A DNA stretch of 64,000 bases, from positions 22,075,195 through 22,139,194 of the forward strand of contig OY776126.1 in the NCBI GenBank assembly GCA_963675135.1, read 5' to 3'. The DNA comes from Galeopsis tetrahit. Taxonomy: Eukaryota; Streptophyta; Magnoliopsida; Lamiales; Lamiaceae. This document shows, one piece after another, positions 24,011 to 35,351 of the stretch; positions within the stretch are counted from its first letter, which is position 1; the number at the start of each line of letters is the position of its first letter. The notes under the pieces were generated by a model that worked only from the letters and a program-made list of their open reading frames with translations, did not search any database and had not been told where the DNA came from. Both the position numbers and the translations under genes were made by a program.

Positions 24011-25929
24011 TGACTTGGATGTATTTTTGCACACTTTTTACAACTATACGATCCCCACAAGCGTATGGGTTCGTTAGTAGTACGATAAGTATACCAAGTA
24101 AAATTTCGTTCCAAGGACTTAATTGAGTGCTAGTGAATCCCTAAAGTTACAAGTAGGCATGCTATTGTAGTAACTAAATGATGTTGTTTGGATTTTCGGG
24201 AATAAGCACAAAAATAGTAAACTATATTAACTAAAGTAATAAGAACTAGTGACAAGAAATGACAATCTATCTAACTTTCTTTTGGAAAGTGCAAGGGAAG
24301 TGTATTGCCTCGGGTGTTTCCGTTTTGTGAGCAATTAAGTGAACTAGTGACCAATTACATGATTTTACTACAACTTTGGGTCAAGCTAAAGGCTATCACA
24401 AATGTGTGCAAACCCCCTCAAAAGGCATAGGTAAACATCGTGCATTGATTAGCAATTATAGGATCTAACCAAATACCATAAGCTCCTAAGATAGTGTTGC
24501 ATAAGCACTTTCAACACGGTTACTAATGCTTATGAAACGCCCTCTCACCAAAATCCTAGACGACCTCTACTCGTTTAGTGTCTAAAGTTATCGGTCTAGC
24601 CATTAACACCCCTCTCGGGTGAGCTAATTACTAATTAACTTCTATTCAATTGATCAAAGCTCACACTCAAACTCCCAATCATGCTACCCAACTCTCGTTG
24701 CAATAAACATAATCGAACATGCTTACTAATAGGGTTGATCAACCAAATGAATCAATCAAAGTACAACTCTAGAAACATAAATACCAAAATTATAAGCTAA
24801 TCATGCAATTAACCCACAATTACACTAAATTCTCATCAAAACATCCACACCCAAGGAAATTGAGGATTAGCCCATGGTTCTAGAAGAGAATCCCATGGCT
24901 ACAACAACAAATAACATCAAACTCATAATGAAATAACAAGAGATTGAAGAAATTAAGAAAATACCAAATTGAATTGCAAAATAGAGTAATATCACCTTGA
25001 TCATACGAATTTAGCTACAAAACGATGTAATAGACGATGCCCGATGATAATTGTAGCTTGATTTGAATTAAACACCACTATTCTATCTAATCTATTGAAG
25101 AAATTAAACTAAAAATGAAGAACACCTACAACTATGTGAATGTGTGTGTGGAAAAATGCTTGTAAAAGGAGTTCTCCTCTGGATTTTAAGAAAGGGAGTT
25201 TATATAGTGTTTGGGAAGGGTTTGAATGGCATAATTGCAAGTTGATCCCTCAAAAATGGAGAAAATACAAGTTTGGCACCGAAAATGGGGTGACTCGGCC
25301 GAGTTGGGGTCACTCGGCCGAGTGGGACACTTAAGAAGCGTGTAGCAACTCTTTCCAGCCGAGACTCGGCCGAGTGAGGGTCACTCGGCCGAGTGGTCTT
25401 CAATTCCAGGAGCTACGGCATTCAACCTTACTCGGCCGAGTTGGCTCACTCGGCCGAGTGCGCATTAAAATGCAAAATTGCAGATTCGGCCGAGTAACCT
25501 TACTCGGTCGAGTGATGTCCGATTCCAGGAGCTACGCATTCAACCTTACTCGGCCGAGTTGGCTCACTCGGCCGAGTGCGCAGTAAAATGCAAAATTGCA
25601 GATTCGGCCGAGTAACCTTACTCGGTCGAGTGCCTCTTCCCCTTCTCGTTCCATGCATAACTTTCGCCTCGGATGTCGGATTGACTTGATTCCTTTGGCT
25701 AATCCACTCCGTTTTTCGAGACGAATCCAGCCGTGCACTCCTCTTTCCGGTCCGATCACTTGTGGTATGTGTTTTGCTCCGATTTCCATCGTATTTCCTA
25801 CACAATCGACAAAACACAACCTTTCTCTCATTTCGGCTTAAACAATCATATTCAATGTATAATTTAATGAAATCAACATCAAATGAGCTTCAAATATGCA
25901 TCTAAATCGTGTAAATTCCACCCGAATCA
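24011..25929 (-). repeat. 5' LTR of the gypsy element, 1919 bp
   Basis: Uninterrupted partner of 17415-22283. It keeps the empty CACTA site (ACTCTAGAAACATAAA near 24770). The minus-strand TATA box is at 25200-25206. Confidence 0.92.
25291..25633 (-). promoter_or_regulatory. ACTCGGCCGAGT palindrome array in U3
   Basis: Pairs of ACTCGGCCGAGT or one-base variants (TTCGGCCGAGT, ACTCGGTCGAGT), partly in a duplicated block of roughly 115 bases (CCAGGAGCTACG..CATTCAACCTT...). It begins about 85 bases upstream of the TATA box on the minus strand. Confidence 0.6.
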
Positions 25930-26339
25930 TCCGCCTATAAGTGTTACGTTACTTTTTGGCACATATATTAAGAAAATTGATTAAATAATAAATATAGTAC
26001 AAGTGGTGTGATTGAGAGAGGAGAGAGGAGAGAGATAGAGAGAAAAAGTAAGATATAAAGTGAAGTGTAAGAAAAAATACTTACCAAAAAAGGTATGGGA
26101 AGCTTATAGGCGGACGGACCAAAATGGTAAAATGGGAAGCTTATAGGCGGACGGAGGGAGTAATAAATATTACATACACTTTTAGGTTAATATATAGTAC
26201 TCCCTCTTTTGTTCCATAATAACTTTCACACTTTCCTATTTAGGACGTTTCAGAATAACTTTCAAACCATTTAAATAGAGAATACTTTATAAACTCCACC
26301 CTCACAATATTCTCAATTTTACACAAACACTACAAAAAA

Positions 26340-26810
26340 GAGGTGTTTTACCGACGATTTTACCGACGGATATTCAGTCGGTATTGGCCCTTACCAACGG
26401 ACTTACCGACGGATTTTATCCGTCGTCAATGAATTGGTCGGTAGTGGTTACCGACGGAAATATGCGTCCGTCGGTATATGCCGACGGAATCCCGACGGAT
26501 TCGAACCAACCCGTTTTCAAACCGGGTCGCCTATACCGACGGATTTAATTCCGTCGGCAGTCAAGCCAACCCGTTTTCAAACCAAGTTTTCAAACCGGGT
26601 CGCCTTTACCGACGGATCCCAAATCAATTTTTCGTCGGTAGATCCGTCGGTATATTTTGGACTTAAATTTTATTATTTTAATTTACCGACGGTATTTTCC
26701 GTCGGTAAGTAAGTATTAATGTTTTTAAAAAAATGGAATTCCGTCGGCTCGCCCGTCGGTATTACCGACGCTACACCGACGGAATAGTCCGTCGGTAAGT
26801 ACCAAAAATT
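26340..26810. repeat. left subterminal CCGACGGA repeats of the CACTA element
   Basis: More than 20 copies of CCGACGGA or TCCGTCGG in both orientations. CACTA transposition proteins of the TNPA class bind such subterminal repeats. The matching right cluster is at 36345-36710. Confidence 0.85.
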
Positions 26811-27983
26811 TAAAAAAAAAAAATTATTTGCGATCGGGATCCGACCCGATCCCGATTGCTTACATAATTGATTAAAATTCAATACATGATCAAAATTCAA
26901 TACACGATCAAAATTGCTTAAATAGTTCAATACACAAATCTACATTACATCTACATTACATCCAATAGAATAAACAAAATCGTGTTAAGGCATCGAATGG
27001 TGTTCCGGAATTGGCAGAGGATCGATCAAGTAAGAAGCAAATAGAATTTTGCTACTTATTATGACAACTATACCCCTCACTAGAATGCTTGAAAAAGCTC
27101 TGTGAAATATTAAAACAACATAGTAAAAATTAACAAAAACTTATATGAGAAATAATTTAACAAGAATGTGAGTATATTAATACGTACCGTGGAGTATATT
27201 AAATTGTCCTTCGCTGACTCGACTCCATCCCTGCCATTTCAAAATCAATTCCAAAGAATCAAGATTCAATTGTCATTTTATAGATTTAAACATAAATTAA
27301 ATTATCATAAAAATTGAACATACCTCAACAGAAATCAAGTAACTTCATTAGGCTCGCATAGTTTCGGTCATGCTGGTAGTTCAAAGATAAGAGATTTAGA
27401 GTACAATAAATAAATCAATAATTCAAGGAATAATTATTAATAAAATCTGATGAACTGATTTTTTTATCAAGTGATTAGGCCTTCAACAATGCATCATCGA
27501 TCCAAATCGAAAGGAAAACATAAACATAAGAAAATCAAATTCGGTGAAATGATTTTTAAGATACAAAGCACAAAGCATATATAGATCTTTCAACTAAAAT
27601 TCGATTGGCAACGTCCAGTGAAAAACATGTCATAATCTTAATTTACATGAAAAGAGAAAATATTAAAATCAAAAAAAAAAAAAATAAGTAACGTTCGTCC
27701 AGTAGAAGACGTTGACGTCGGTGGGCAAAAAAAACGTACCTTTCAAATGAAGACGGCGACGGCAGAGGAGGCGGTGGGCGACGATAGAGGAGGCGGTGGG
27801 CGACGGCTTTCTTGGAGAGAGGATGGGCGACGACTGCAGGTAGGGAGGATGGGCGGCGGCCGCGACCACGGCAAGGAGGCTTTACATTCGGAAAGGAGGT
27901 GGAGTGGGGGAGGGGGAGGGGGAGAGACATAGAGAGTTTGAGGGAAAATACGCGTGAAATGAGAGAAAGTTGCATTTATAATC

Positions 27984-28330
27984 GGAAATGGCGACGGAAA
28001 TGGCGACGGATATTTCGGTCGGCTTTGGCTCGTTGCCGTTAGCGACGGAAATGGCGACGGATATGTCGGTCGGCTTTGGCTCGTTGCCATTAGCGACGGA
28101 AATGGCGACGGATATTTCGGTCGGCTTTGGCTCATTGCCATTAGCGATGGAAATGGTGACGGATATTTCGGTCGGCTTTGACTCGTTGCCGTTAGCGACG
28201 TAAATGGCGACGGATATTTCGGTCGGCTTTGGTTCGTTGCCATTAGCGACGGAAATGGCGACGGATATTTCGGTCGGCTTTGACTTGTTGCCGTTAGCGA
28301 CGGAAATGGCGACGGATATGTTCCGTCGCC
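27984..28330. repeat. 51-bp minisatellite, about 6.5 units, inside CACTA
   Basis: The marker GATATTTCGGTCGGCTTTG recurs at 28009, 28060, 28111, 28162, 28213 and 28264, a period of exactly 51 bases. The unit contains GCGACGGAAATGGCGACGG, related to the subterminal motif. Because 51 is divisible by three, long spurious frames appear on both strands. Confidence 0.95.
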
Positions 28331-28473
28331 ATTGGATTTTTATAACCAAATGATAAATAATTAAATTATAAGTTAATTAATAAAATAACCAAATGATAAA
28401 TAATTAAATTATAAGTTATAACCAAATGATAAATAATGAAATCTTATAAATTGTACAAAATAAAATAGCTAGG

Positions 28474-31400
28474 TTACATTAATTTAATATTCATCTTCAT
28501 CTTCGTCTTCATTTTCATTATTTGCCACATCTTCCTCTTCCTCCTCATCTTCTTCATCCTCATCTTTTCATCCTCCCCCTCGTCATGTTCATCCTCCTCC
28601 TCATGTCCACTATCGTTTTCAATAACAATCAATTGTGGATTTGCAGCCGTCAAGTCTACCGAAAGATTAAAATCTCCCGCAAACACTTCAGTTTGATTCT
28701 CTATTTGTTCCATTTGAAACGGAGGTTCATCTTCATCGTTGTTTTCCTTTTGGGGGACCTCCACCATTGACCTTGCCTTCACTTTGCAAACAGCGTGCCA
28801 TTCTGATCTATTACGTTTTCCAGCTCCTGGATACGTGCAGTAGTAGACTTGAGATACCTGAGAGGCAAATACAAACGGATCATCCCCGCTATACTTCCTT
28901 TTCGAATTAACATCCACAAGCTTGTACTCCGTATGAATTTTGGTTCCTAAAGGGGATGTGTCAAACCAATGGCAGTTGAACAACATTACGGTTTTCACTG
29001 GATATCCCGGATATTCAATTTCAACGACTTCGTGCAACACCCCAAAGTAATCACTTGCATCTGCATTGTAATTCGCACCCCTAAGACAAACACCACTGTT
29101 GTTAGTCGTTCTTGTTGATGCATACTCTGATGTATGAAACCTGTAGCCTTTCACAATATAGCCGTTGTAAGTCCTCACACGACGTAGTGGTCCTTTGCTG
29201 AGATCCTGTAAGAACCGGCTCTGAAAATCGTGCGATTGTCCCTATACGTACAGTTAAAATTAACATTAATCAAAACAATTATTTGTTCACGTAAAATTCA
29301 ATTAATGATACTCACATAACGTTGGAACCATCGGGCAAATTGACGTTGAAGACTAGTATCTATGTCTCTATCTGAGATGTTTTGATCTGCATGTCGTAGT
29401 TCTTGTGTATACATCCTAATAATTCACAACACAATTAGATGATAAATGACGCACGTTTAGTGCTATTTAATTAGATGATAAATATATGAAATACTTACTC
29501 AATGTAAGGCTGAACTTCATCACAATTCAATAACACGTATGTTTGTGCTATTTCAGCCTCTGTGTGTGTTGACCAATATCGTTCAGTGGCTTTTCCTATA
29601 CGTCGCCCCTTAGACTTGAATACAGAGAGCATGCCATCGACTTCTTGTTGCGTACCTCTACCATCGAAGTTACATGGTTCATTCCTGATCCTCGTGTTGA
29701 CATGGTCTTCAAAATAATATGAACAAAACATGCCAACCTCTTCATTCAAATACGCATTAACAATCGATGCTTCGACGTTTGCCTTCTGTTTAGCATTGCG
29801 CTTCAAGTTGTGGAGATACCTAAAATTATAATAGTTAACAAATTAAAATAAGGCTCCATATACTAAAAACTAATTAAATGAGAGAAATATAATTGTTCAC
29901 CTCTCAAATGGGTACATCCACCTGTACTGCACTGGACCACAAATCCTAGCTTCATACGCTAAGTGAACAGGTAAGTGTTCCATCGAGTCAAAGAAGCTAG
30001 GTGGGAAAAAACGTTCCAACTTACACAAAATAACTGGAATGTCTCGTTCCAAACGATTCATATCATCAACCTTGATTGTTGTAGACGTTAAATCTCTAAA
30101 AAAGAGACTTAATTCAGTGACAGCCCTCCACACATTCAGAGGAAGAAATTCTCGAAACGCAATAGGTATCAAGCGCTGCATAAAAACATGACAATCATGA
30201 CTCTTCAACCCTGCAACTTTACCTTTTGTTGTGTCTACGCATCGACTCATGTTTGACACGTAGCCGTCTGGAAATCTTAACTCTTTAATCCACCTACACA
30301 ATTCCTGTTTTTGTGCCTTATCTAGTGTGTAGCAAGCCTTTGGATATTTACCTGTACGGGTATCCTGTTCCAACTCATCACGGCGACAGATAGTGTTCAA
30401 CTCTTCCCTGGACTTTGGAGTATCTTTCGTCTTGCCTTCTGTGTTCATGATTGTGTGAAACACGTTGTCAAACACATTCTTCTCAATGTGCATGACATCC
30501 AAATTGTGTCGGAGCAATAGTGAACTCCAATATGGCAAGTCCCAAAAAATACTCTTTTTCTTCCAGTTACCTGGGATTCCTTTGTTGTGTTCTTCTGCAT
30601 TTTCCTCCGTAGTTTTTTTCAAACCCGTCCACTCAATCTCATGTAACAGACTTTGTCCTGTACGATTAATAAATGTTAGAATAAATGTAACCCAAAAAAA
30701 CATGTTAAAATAAATGTATAAAATACCATTTCGAAGGGGCGGTCGATTGTTTGTGACTGTTCTATTCTTCGTGAAGTCCACCTTATTCCTTCGAAATGGA
30801 TGATCTCGAGGTAAAAACCTTCGGTGATTATCGAACCATGAAACTTTTCTACTCTTGGGGAGACTGAAAGCTTCAGAATATTCCATACAATACGGACAAG
30901 CTTGCTTTCCGGCTGTACTCCACCCTGACAACATAGCATATGCAGGAAAGTCGCTAATGGTCCACAATAAAGCAGCACGCATCGTGAAGTTCTGTTTCCT
31001 AGAAACATCATACGTTTGGACTCCGTTATCCCATAGGAAGATCAAATCTTTAATAAGAGGCTGGAGATAAACATCAAGTTTATGCTTTGGATTCGACGGA
31101 CCAGGCACCAATACAGTCAGAAACATTGTTTGAGGTTTCATGCACATCCATGGAGGTAGATTATACGGAGTCAGTATCACCGGCCACAAAGAATACTTCT
31201 TTCCATAACTCCCAAACGGTGCAAAACCATCAGTACTCAAGCCTAATCTCACATTCCTCGGTTCACAAGCAAATCCTGGAAACACGTTATCAAGGTGTTT
31301 CCAGGCTTTAGAGTCGGACGGATGTCTCATATCCCCAGCCTCAGTATCTTCAGAATTTCTTGCATGCCACGTCATGTGTTGAGCTGTAGCACTAGATTGA

Positions 31401-32299
31401 AACAATCTCATTAAACGAGGAATGATAGGAAGATAATACATCCTCTTGTGTGGCACTTTCTTTTTTGTCTTGCTCGATTGACCACCTGGTCCCTTCCGTC
31501 GTGGCTCTTTGTACCGGGGATGGCCACACATTCTACACATAAGAAGATCACTATCGTCATCACCCCAGTATAACATGCAACCATTCACACAACAATCAAT
31601 CTTCTCAACCGGCAAACCCATATTCTTCATCAGTTGTTTGCTCTGATGAAACGTCGTAGGTACTTTATTATCGACAGGACAAATCTCACTGCATAATTGT
31701 GTCATTTGCTCATATGCTCTGTTAGATAGCTTGTTCTCCGTCTTGATAGCCATAAGTCGAGCATTAAATGACAACTGAGAATGAGAATCACACACTGGGT
31801 ACAAATCTTGATCGACTAATTTGAGCATCTCATAAAACTGAAATGCTTCATCCGTTGGTTCCTCCTCTATATTTGACATACCGGCTTCCATCACCATTGT
31901 TTGATACATATCGGGTTCTTCCACCCCAAACTCTTGATCGTTACTGGTGCCGACATGCTCAACATGTACGGGTTGTTCATAAATTGCAGTAGTGTAATAG
32001 TACAAGACTTGATCAAAATTATAAGGCCACCGTTGTTCGCCATGACTTGTCCAATTATAGTAATTATCAACGAACCCATTCATAACAACGTGGCATAAGA
32101 CTTCATCAATGCTTTTAAATGATCTATTCTTACATTTCTTAGCATTACACGGACACCTAATACAATCCTCAGACATGTAATGTGGGTGTAGCTTTGCAAA
32201 TTCAACAAATGACACGAGTTTATCATAAAATTCAACATTCACATTTCCTAAAACGAGCCTAGGAGTACAATACATCCACCGACGATCCGGCAATTCCAT
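28474..32299 (-). CDS. CACTA TNP2-like transposase, five exons, two apparent frameshifts
   Basis: Exons (minus): 32299-30727, 30657-29901, 29819-29499, 29416-29316, 29241-28474, all GT..AG. Starts at ATG 32299 with the transposase-associated domain (DRRWMYCTPRL, CIRCPCNAKKCKN), then the Transposase_21 catalytic region (DLLMCRMCGHPRYK, YLPIIPRLMRLFQS, TWHARN, RLGLSTDGFAPFG, LPPWMCMKPQ, NLDVMHIEKNVFDNV, KSHDCHVFMQRLIP), a DUF4218-like part and a DUF4216-like part (DYFGVLHEVVEIEYPG, LFNCHWFD, VFASQVSQVYY). Exon 4 has an extra A (CAAGAAACTACGA), shifting the frame before TQELR is completed. Near 28567 a further shift changes an expected acidic tail (EDEEEEEDVANN) into a basic Met/Lys-rich one. 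The protein cuts element ends in the nucleus; this copy is probably defective unless these are sequence errors. Confidence 0.88.
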
Positions 32300-32515
32300 C
32301 TGTTAAACAATTTGACCAAAATAAAATTACACACTAAAAATTAAACACTAAAAGTAAAAATTATGTAGTAAAATTACACACTAAAAAACTAAACACCAAA
32401 TTAAAATTACACACTAAAAAACATACCTTAAATTTTCGCTCCAATCCAAATTTTTTGCTCCACACTAAAAATTTTCGCGTGTTTTGAGGTTCTGGAACAT
32501 TTTTCAATACTACAT

Positions 32516-32810
32516 GCCGACGGAAATGTCAGTCCGTCGGTATATCACGCGCCGAAATCCGTCGGTATTGCCAATACCGACGGATAATTTCAGTCGGTCA
32601 CACATATTTCAAATGTATATCACGCGCCGAAATTCCGTCGGTATTGGCAATACCGACGGATAATTTCAGTCGGTAACACATATTTCAAATGTATGTCAAA
32701 TCAGTCAGATTCCGTTGACCAATTTTCAGTCGGTATTTACATTACCGACGGAATGTCCGTCGGCATTGAACATGTGTCAATACCGACGAAATCACTTTCC
32801 GTCGGTAAAG
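32516..32810. promoter_or_regulatory. internal cluster of CACTA subterminal motifs between divergent genes
   Basis: About 14 copies of CCGACGGA/TCCGTCGG or one-base variants in 300 bases, between the transposase start (32299, -) and the GRF gene start (32914, +), the same motif as at the element ends. A TATA-like GTATAAAA is at 32815-32822 for the plus-strand gene. A shared, transposase-bound promoter is inferred. Confidence 0.65.
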
Positions 32811-32913
32811 ACGCGTATAAAAAAAATTTAAATGCGTATTCTTAACACTCCAACCACACTCAAAACAACCTACTTCTTCACAAACATCAAAAATTAAAAA
32901 AATACAGAAACTC

Positions 32914-33354
32914 ATGTCTTCATCTTCGACATCCATGAAAATTGTGGTATGCCATTGTGGAAAAGAAGCTCGTGTGTGCATGTCGAAGCAAGAAAAAAGC
33001 AGAGGTAGACTATTTTATACTTGCCCAGATTCACTAAATGGTAATGGATGCTCCTTTTTTGTTTGGGCCGATGAACACGAAATTCACGGACAAGGAACGA
33101 TTTCACACGGAATGTTTCCGGGCATGGTGAGGAGAATTGACTCACTTTTGCTTGAAAATCAAGAGCTCAACAACAAGTTGAATCATGCGCAACTAGTTGG
33201 GGATATGTATAAGGATACATCTGACCAACTAACCTCAGAATTAGGATTTGAAGCTGGAAAAGTTGAAGAGCTAAAGAAGCAGAGGAACTTTCTTGTTGTG
33301 GCCATAGTATTCTGTGTTCTACCCTATGTGTTCAAGTTTATAGGTTGGATGTAA
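32914..33354 (+). CDS. GRF-type zinc-finger protein with coiled coil and C-terminal membrane helix, 146 aa
   Basis: Single exon from ATG 32914 to TAA 33352-33354. Residues about 10-55 form a GRF zinc finger: CHCGKEARV, then GRLFYTCP, then GCSFFVWAD, with the Cys/His spacing of the zf-GRF family. Residues about 70-120 are a charged heptad-like helix (RIDSLLLENQELNNKLN, KVEELKKQRN), and 123-143 are a hydrophobic segment (FLVVAIVFCVLPYVFKFIGW). GRF fingers bind single-stranded nucleic acid in characterised proteins; this short GRF-coil-TM arrangement is common in plants but its function is unknown. It lies on the opposite strand to the transposase inside the same CACTA element, so it is cargo or a third element gene. 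The frame is intact while the transposase is not. Confidence 0.85.
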   Translation: MSSSSTSMKIVVCHCGKEARVCMSKQEKSRGRLFYTCPDSLNGNGCSFFVWADEHEIHGQGTISHGMFPGMVRRIDSLLLENQELNNKLNHAQLVGDMYKDTSDQLTSELGFEAGKVEELKKQRNFLVVAIVFCVLPYVFKFIGWM

Positions 33355-33691
33355 TCCTAAGTTTATGTCTCTAATATGTATTGCTAAGTTTATGTAATGT
33401 TAAGTGTATGCATGTAATGTAACCACAACAACAGCCTTTCTTCAAGGCAATTTTCAATGAAAATGTTGTTTATCTATCACATAAAACATCCAAATTTAAA
33501 TATACACATTCTTAACACATAAAACACACATAACTAAAATTAAACAACTGATACTTAAACATAAAAGTAAATAGTTCAACAAAAATGCAGATAAAAAATA
33601 AATAGTTCTACGAGACATAAAAGTAAATAGTTCTACGAGACATAAAAATAAAATTGTTAAACACATAAAAAAAAAAATTATTCAAAGTCAC

Positions 33692-35351
33692 TCATGGACC
33701 AAAGTCCCACAAATCAACATCAACGTCGGCGCCAACACCGAACTGTTGACCCATGATCTCATCATCCTGCTGCATGGTCGGGACATAGGCTGATTGGGCT
33801 GGGGGGGCTGAGGGGCCTGGGGGAACAGACACGTTCACGTTGGCCGTCGGTGGAGGAGCTTGCATGGTTCTCCGATAAACCTCCTCGATCCTCTCGTCCG
33901 ACCACCCCATCTCTCGACCCATATTCACATGCATCACATGCATGTAATGGTTGAATTGTGCCATCGTCACATCAGGAGTTGGGGTGGAAGATACGGAACC
34001 CTGCGATGCCGTCTGGGACGGACCAGCGCCGGAAATGACATCAGCGCTCATACGACCAAGGCCCAGAACTCGTCCGCGGGTGGTGGGGGCAATTTCCAAA
34101 TAAGCCCGGTCCACCTCCTCGACTGTAGGGGCACTGCTGGTTCCGGGTTGAGTAGGGTCGACTTGAGTTCCGATCTCGGCAATCTTCCGGTTCATCTCCA
34201 ACTACATAATTAATAATTTTAAATTAATAGAATAAATTATAAAAAATGTATTTAATTAAACAATTTTATTACTTACGTGGAGGTTAGTTGTGCGCCTGTA
34301 TGTGGATTGCTGTGTATCAGCATTAAACGGATGAGCAATGCTCATCCGGTCCAAGTGAGTGGGTACACGCCCCGTATCCCGTTCCTAATAATTAAATTTA
34401 TGTATTATATATATTAAATATATAATTAAATTTATTGAAATTAATTAAAAAATTAATAAACACTTACAATGACCATCGACTGCTCAAGGATGGACCGGGC
34501 TCCAGTCCGATGCCTGGACATCCCACCCCCATCGTCGGATCTCCGATTGGCCTTAGCAATCTCACACTTCCTGATGTACTCCGGATGCAGCCACTCCCTC
34601 GTCAATGAATCCCACAACACAACATCATTATCATCCTTACCCAAGCTCTGCGTCGTCCCATCGCGCCGCCATGCCATTCTCCATTCGTACATTAAATCCT
34701 TATACCGCTGTTGCGCCGATTTACAGAAATACTTGAACATAGCCTGGTCTGAGTACATATTCCGATCCCAAGTGGTTTGTTTCTGCACATATAATAAATT
34801 GTTTATTATTGAACAAATTAACAAACATTAATTAAATAATTAAGTAATTAATTACTACCTGAAATTCCTCGAAGTACGCCAACTTTTTTTGTTTTGGGAC
34901 CTTCGACCAGGTATATGCACCCGCAGAGATCGGTAAAGAGCCAAAAGCAACCGTGCATGCCCTGGAGACCTCGTTACCAGGTAACAATCTGTGACATTAA
35001 TTAACAAACAAAACACATTATAAATTAAAACGAATGTGAAATTAATTAATTATTAATTATTAAACAATAAAAGTATTTAATTACTTACACTCCTCCACTT
35101 GTAGCCCAAACGCGCTCCCGGCCATCCTGAGCAGGAACAGCAGGATGGTCCCGGACAGACGAATGAGACGACGACTGATCAGGCGACGGGTGTGGAATGG
35201 GTGGCGGAGGCGACGATAATGGTGTTCGTGACAGTGTAGGCGCCGGCGCCTCGGGTCTAAGTTTGGATCGACTCTTCCTCGATCGGCTACGTGACCCGGA
35301 GGCCCCGTGAGATCCCGAGCCACCAGAGGCACCAGCACCATTTCCAGTCAT
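33692..35351 (-). CDS. CACTA ORF1 protein, Ptta/En/Spm plant transposase family (TNPA-like role), 441 aa
   Basis: Five exons on the minus strand: 35351-35089, 34988-34859, 34782-34468, 34384-34277, 34201-33692, all GT..AG, totalling 442 codons with phases in agreement. N-terminal Ser/Arg/Pro-rich region (RSRSRKSRSK, PPPPIPHPS), then the family core with FKYFCKSAQQRYKDLMYEWR, VVLWDSLTREWLHPEYIRKCEIAKANR, ending in an acidic tail (VDVDLWDFGP). This family is the second transposition protein of CACTA elements and is expected to bind the subterminal CCGACGGA repeats. The frame is intact by this model. As in En/Spm it may be alternatively spliced from the transcript that also covers the transposase. 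Confidence 0.82.

Larger units (their letters stand above)
17415..25929 (-). mobile_element. Ty3/gypsy LTR element, internally deleted (non-coding), minus orientation
   Basis: Two LTRs (17415-22283 and 24011-25929), both TGACTTGG...CCCGAATCA in plus orientation, enclose a 1.7-kb internal region. The polypurine tract next to the 17415-22283 copy makes that the 3' LTR and the element minus-strand. Direct flanks are TCTGC (17410-17414) and TCCGC (25930-25934), a 5-bp target duplication with one substitution. No PBS, gag or pol remains, so it depends on other elements or is dead. The 3' LTR was later split by a CACTA element. Confidence 0.85.
17401..26160. mobile_element. Stowaway-like MITE split by a gypsy element
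   Basis: The left tip CTCCCTCCGTC is at 17401-17411 and the inverse right tip GACGGAGGGAG ends at 26160, followed by TA. Between them the gypsy element at 17415-25929 is inserted, duplicating TCCGC (left copy now TCTGC). Removing the insertion leaves about 240 bp whose ends, CCTATAAG and CTTATAGG, are also inverse complements. Confidence 0.8.

Noticed and set aside
21675..25633. Regularly spaced ACTCGGCCGAGT repeats considered as a CRISPR-like array
   Set aside because: Plant LTR context, palindromes in pairs with repeated not unique spacers, no cas genes; they belong to the U3 region.
27643..28349. Long open frames on both strands (155-166 codons, SRPKYPSPFPS or NGNEPKPTEISVA repeats)
   Set aside because: Produced by the 51-bp minisatellite, whose period is a multiple of three; no family similarity and overlapping on both strands.
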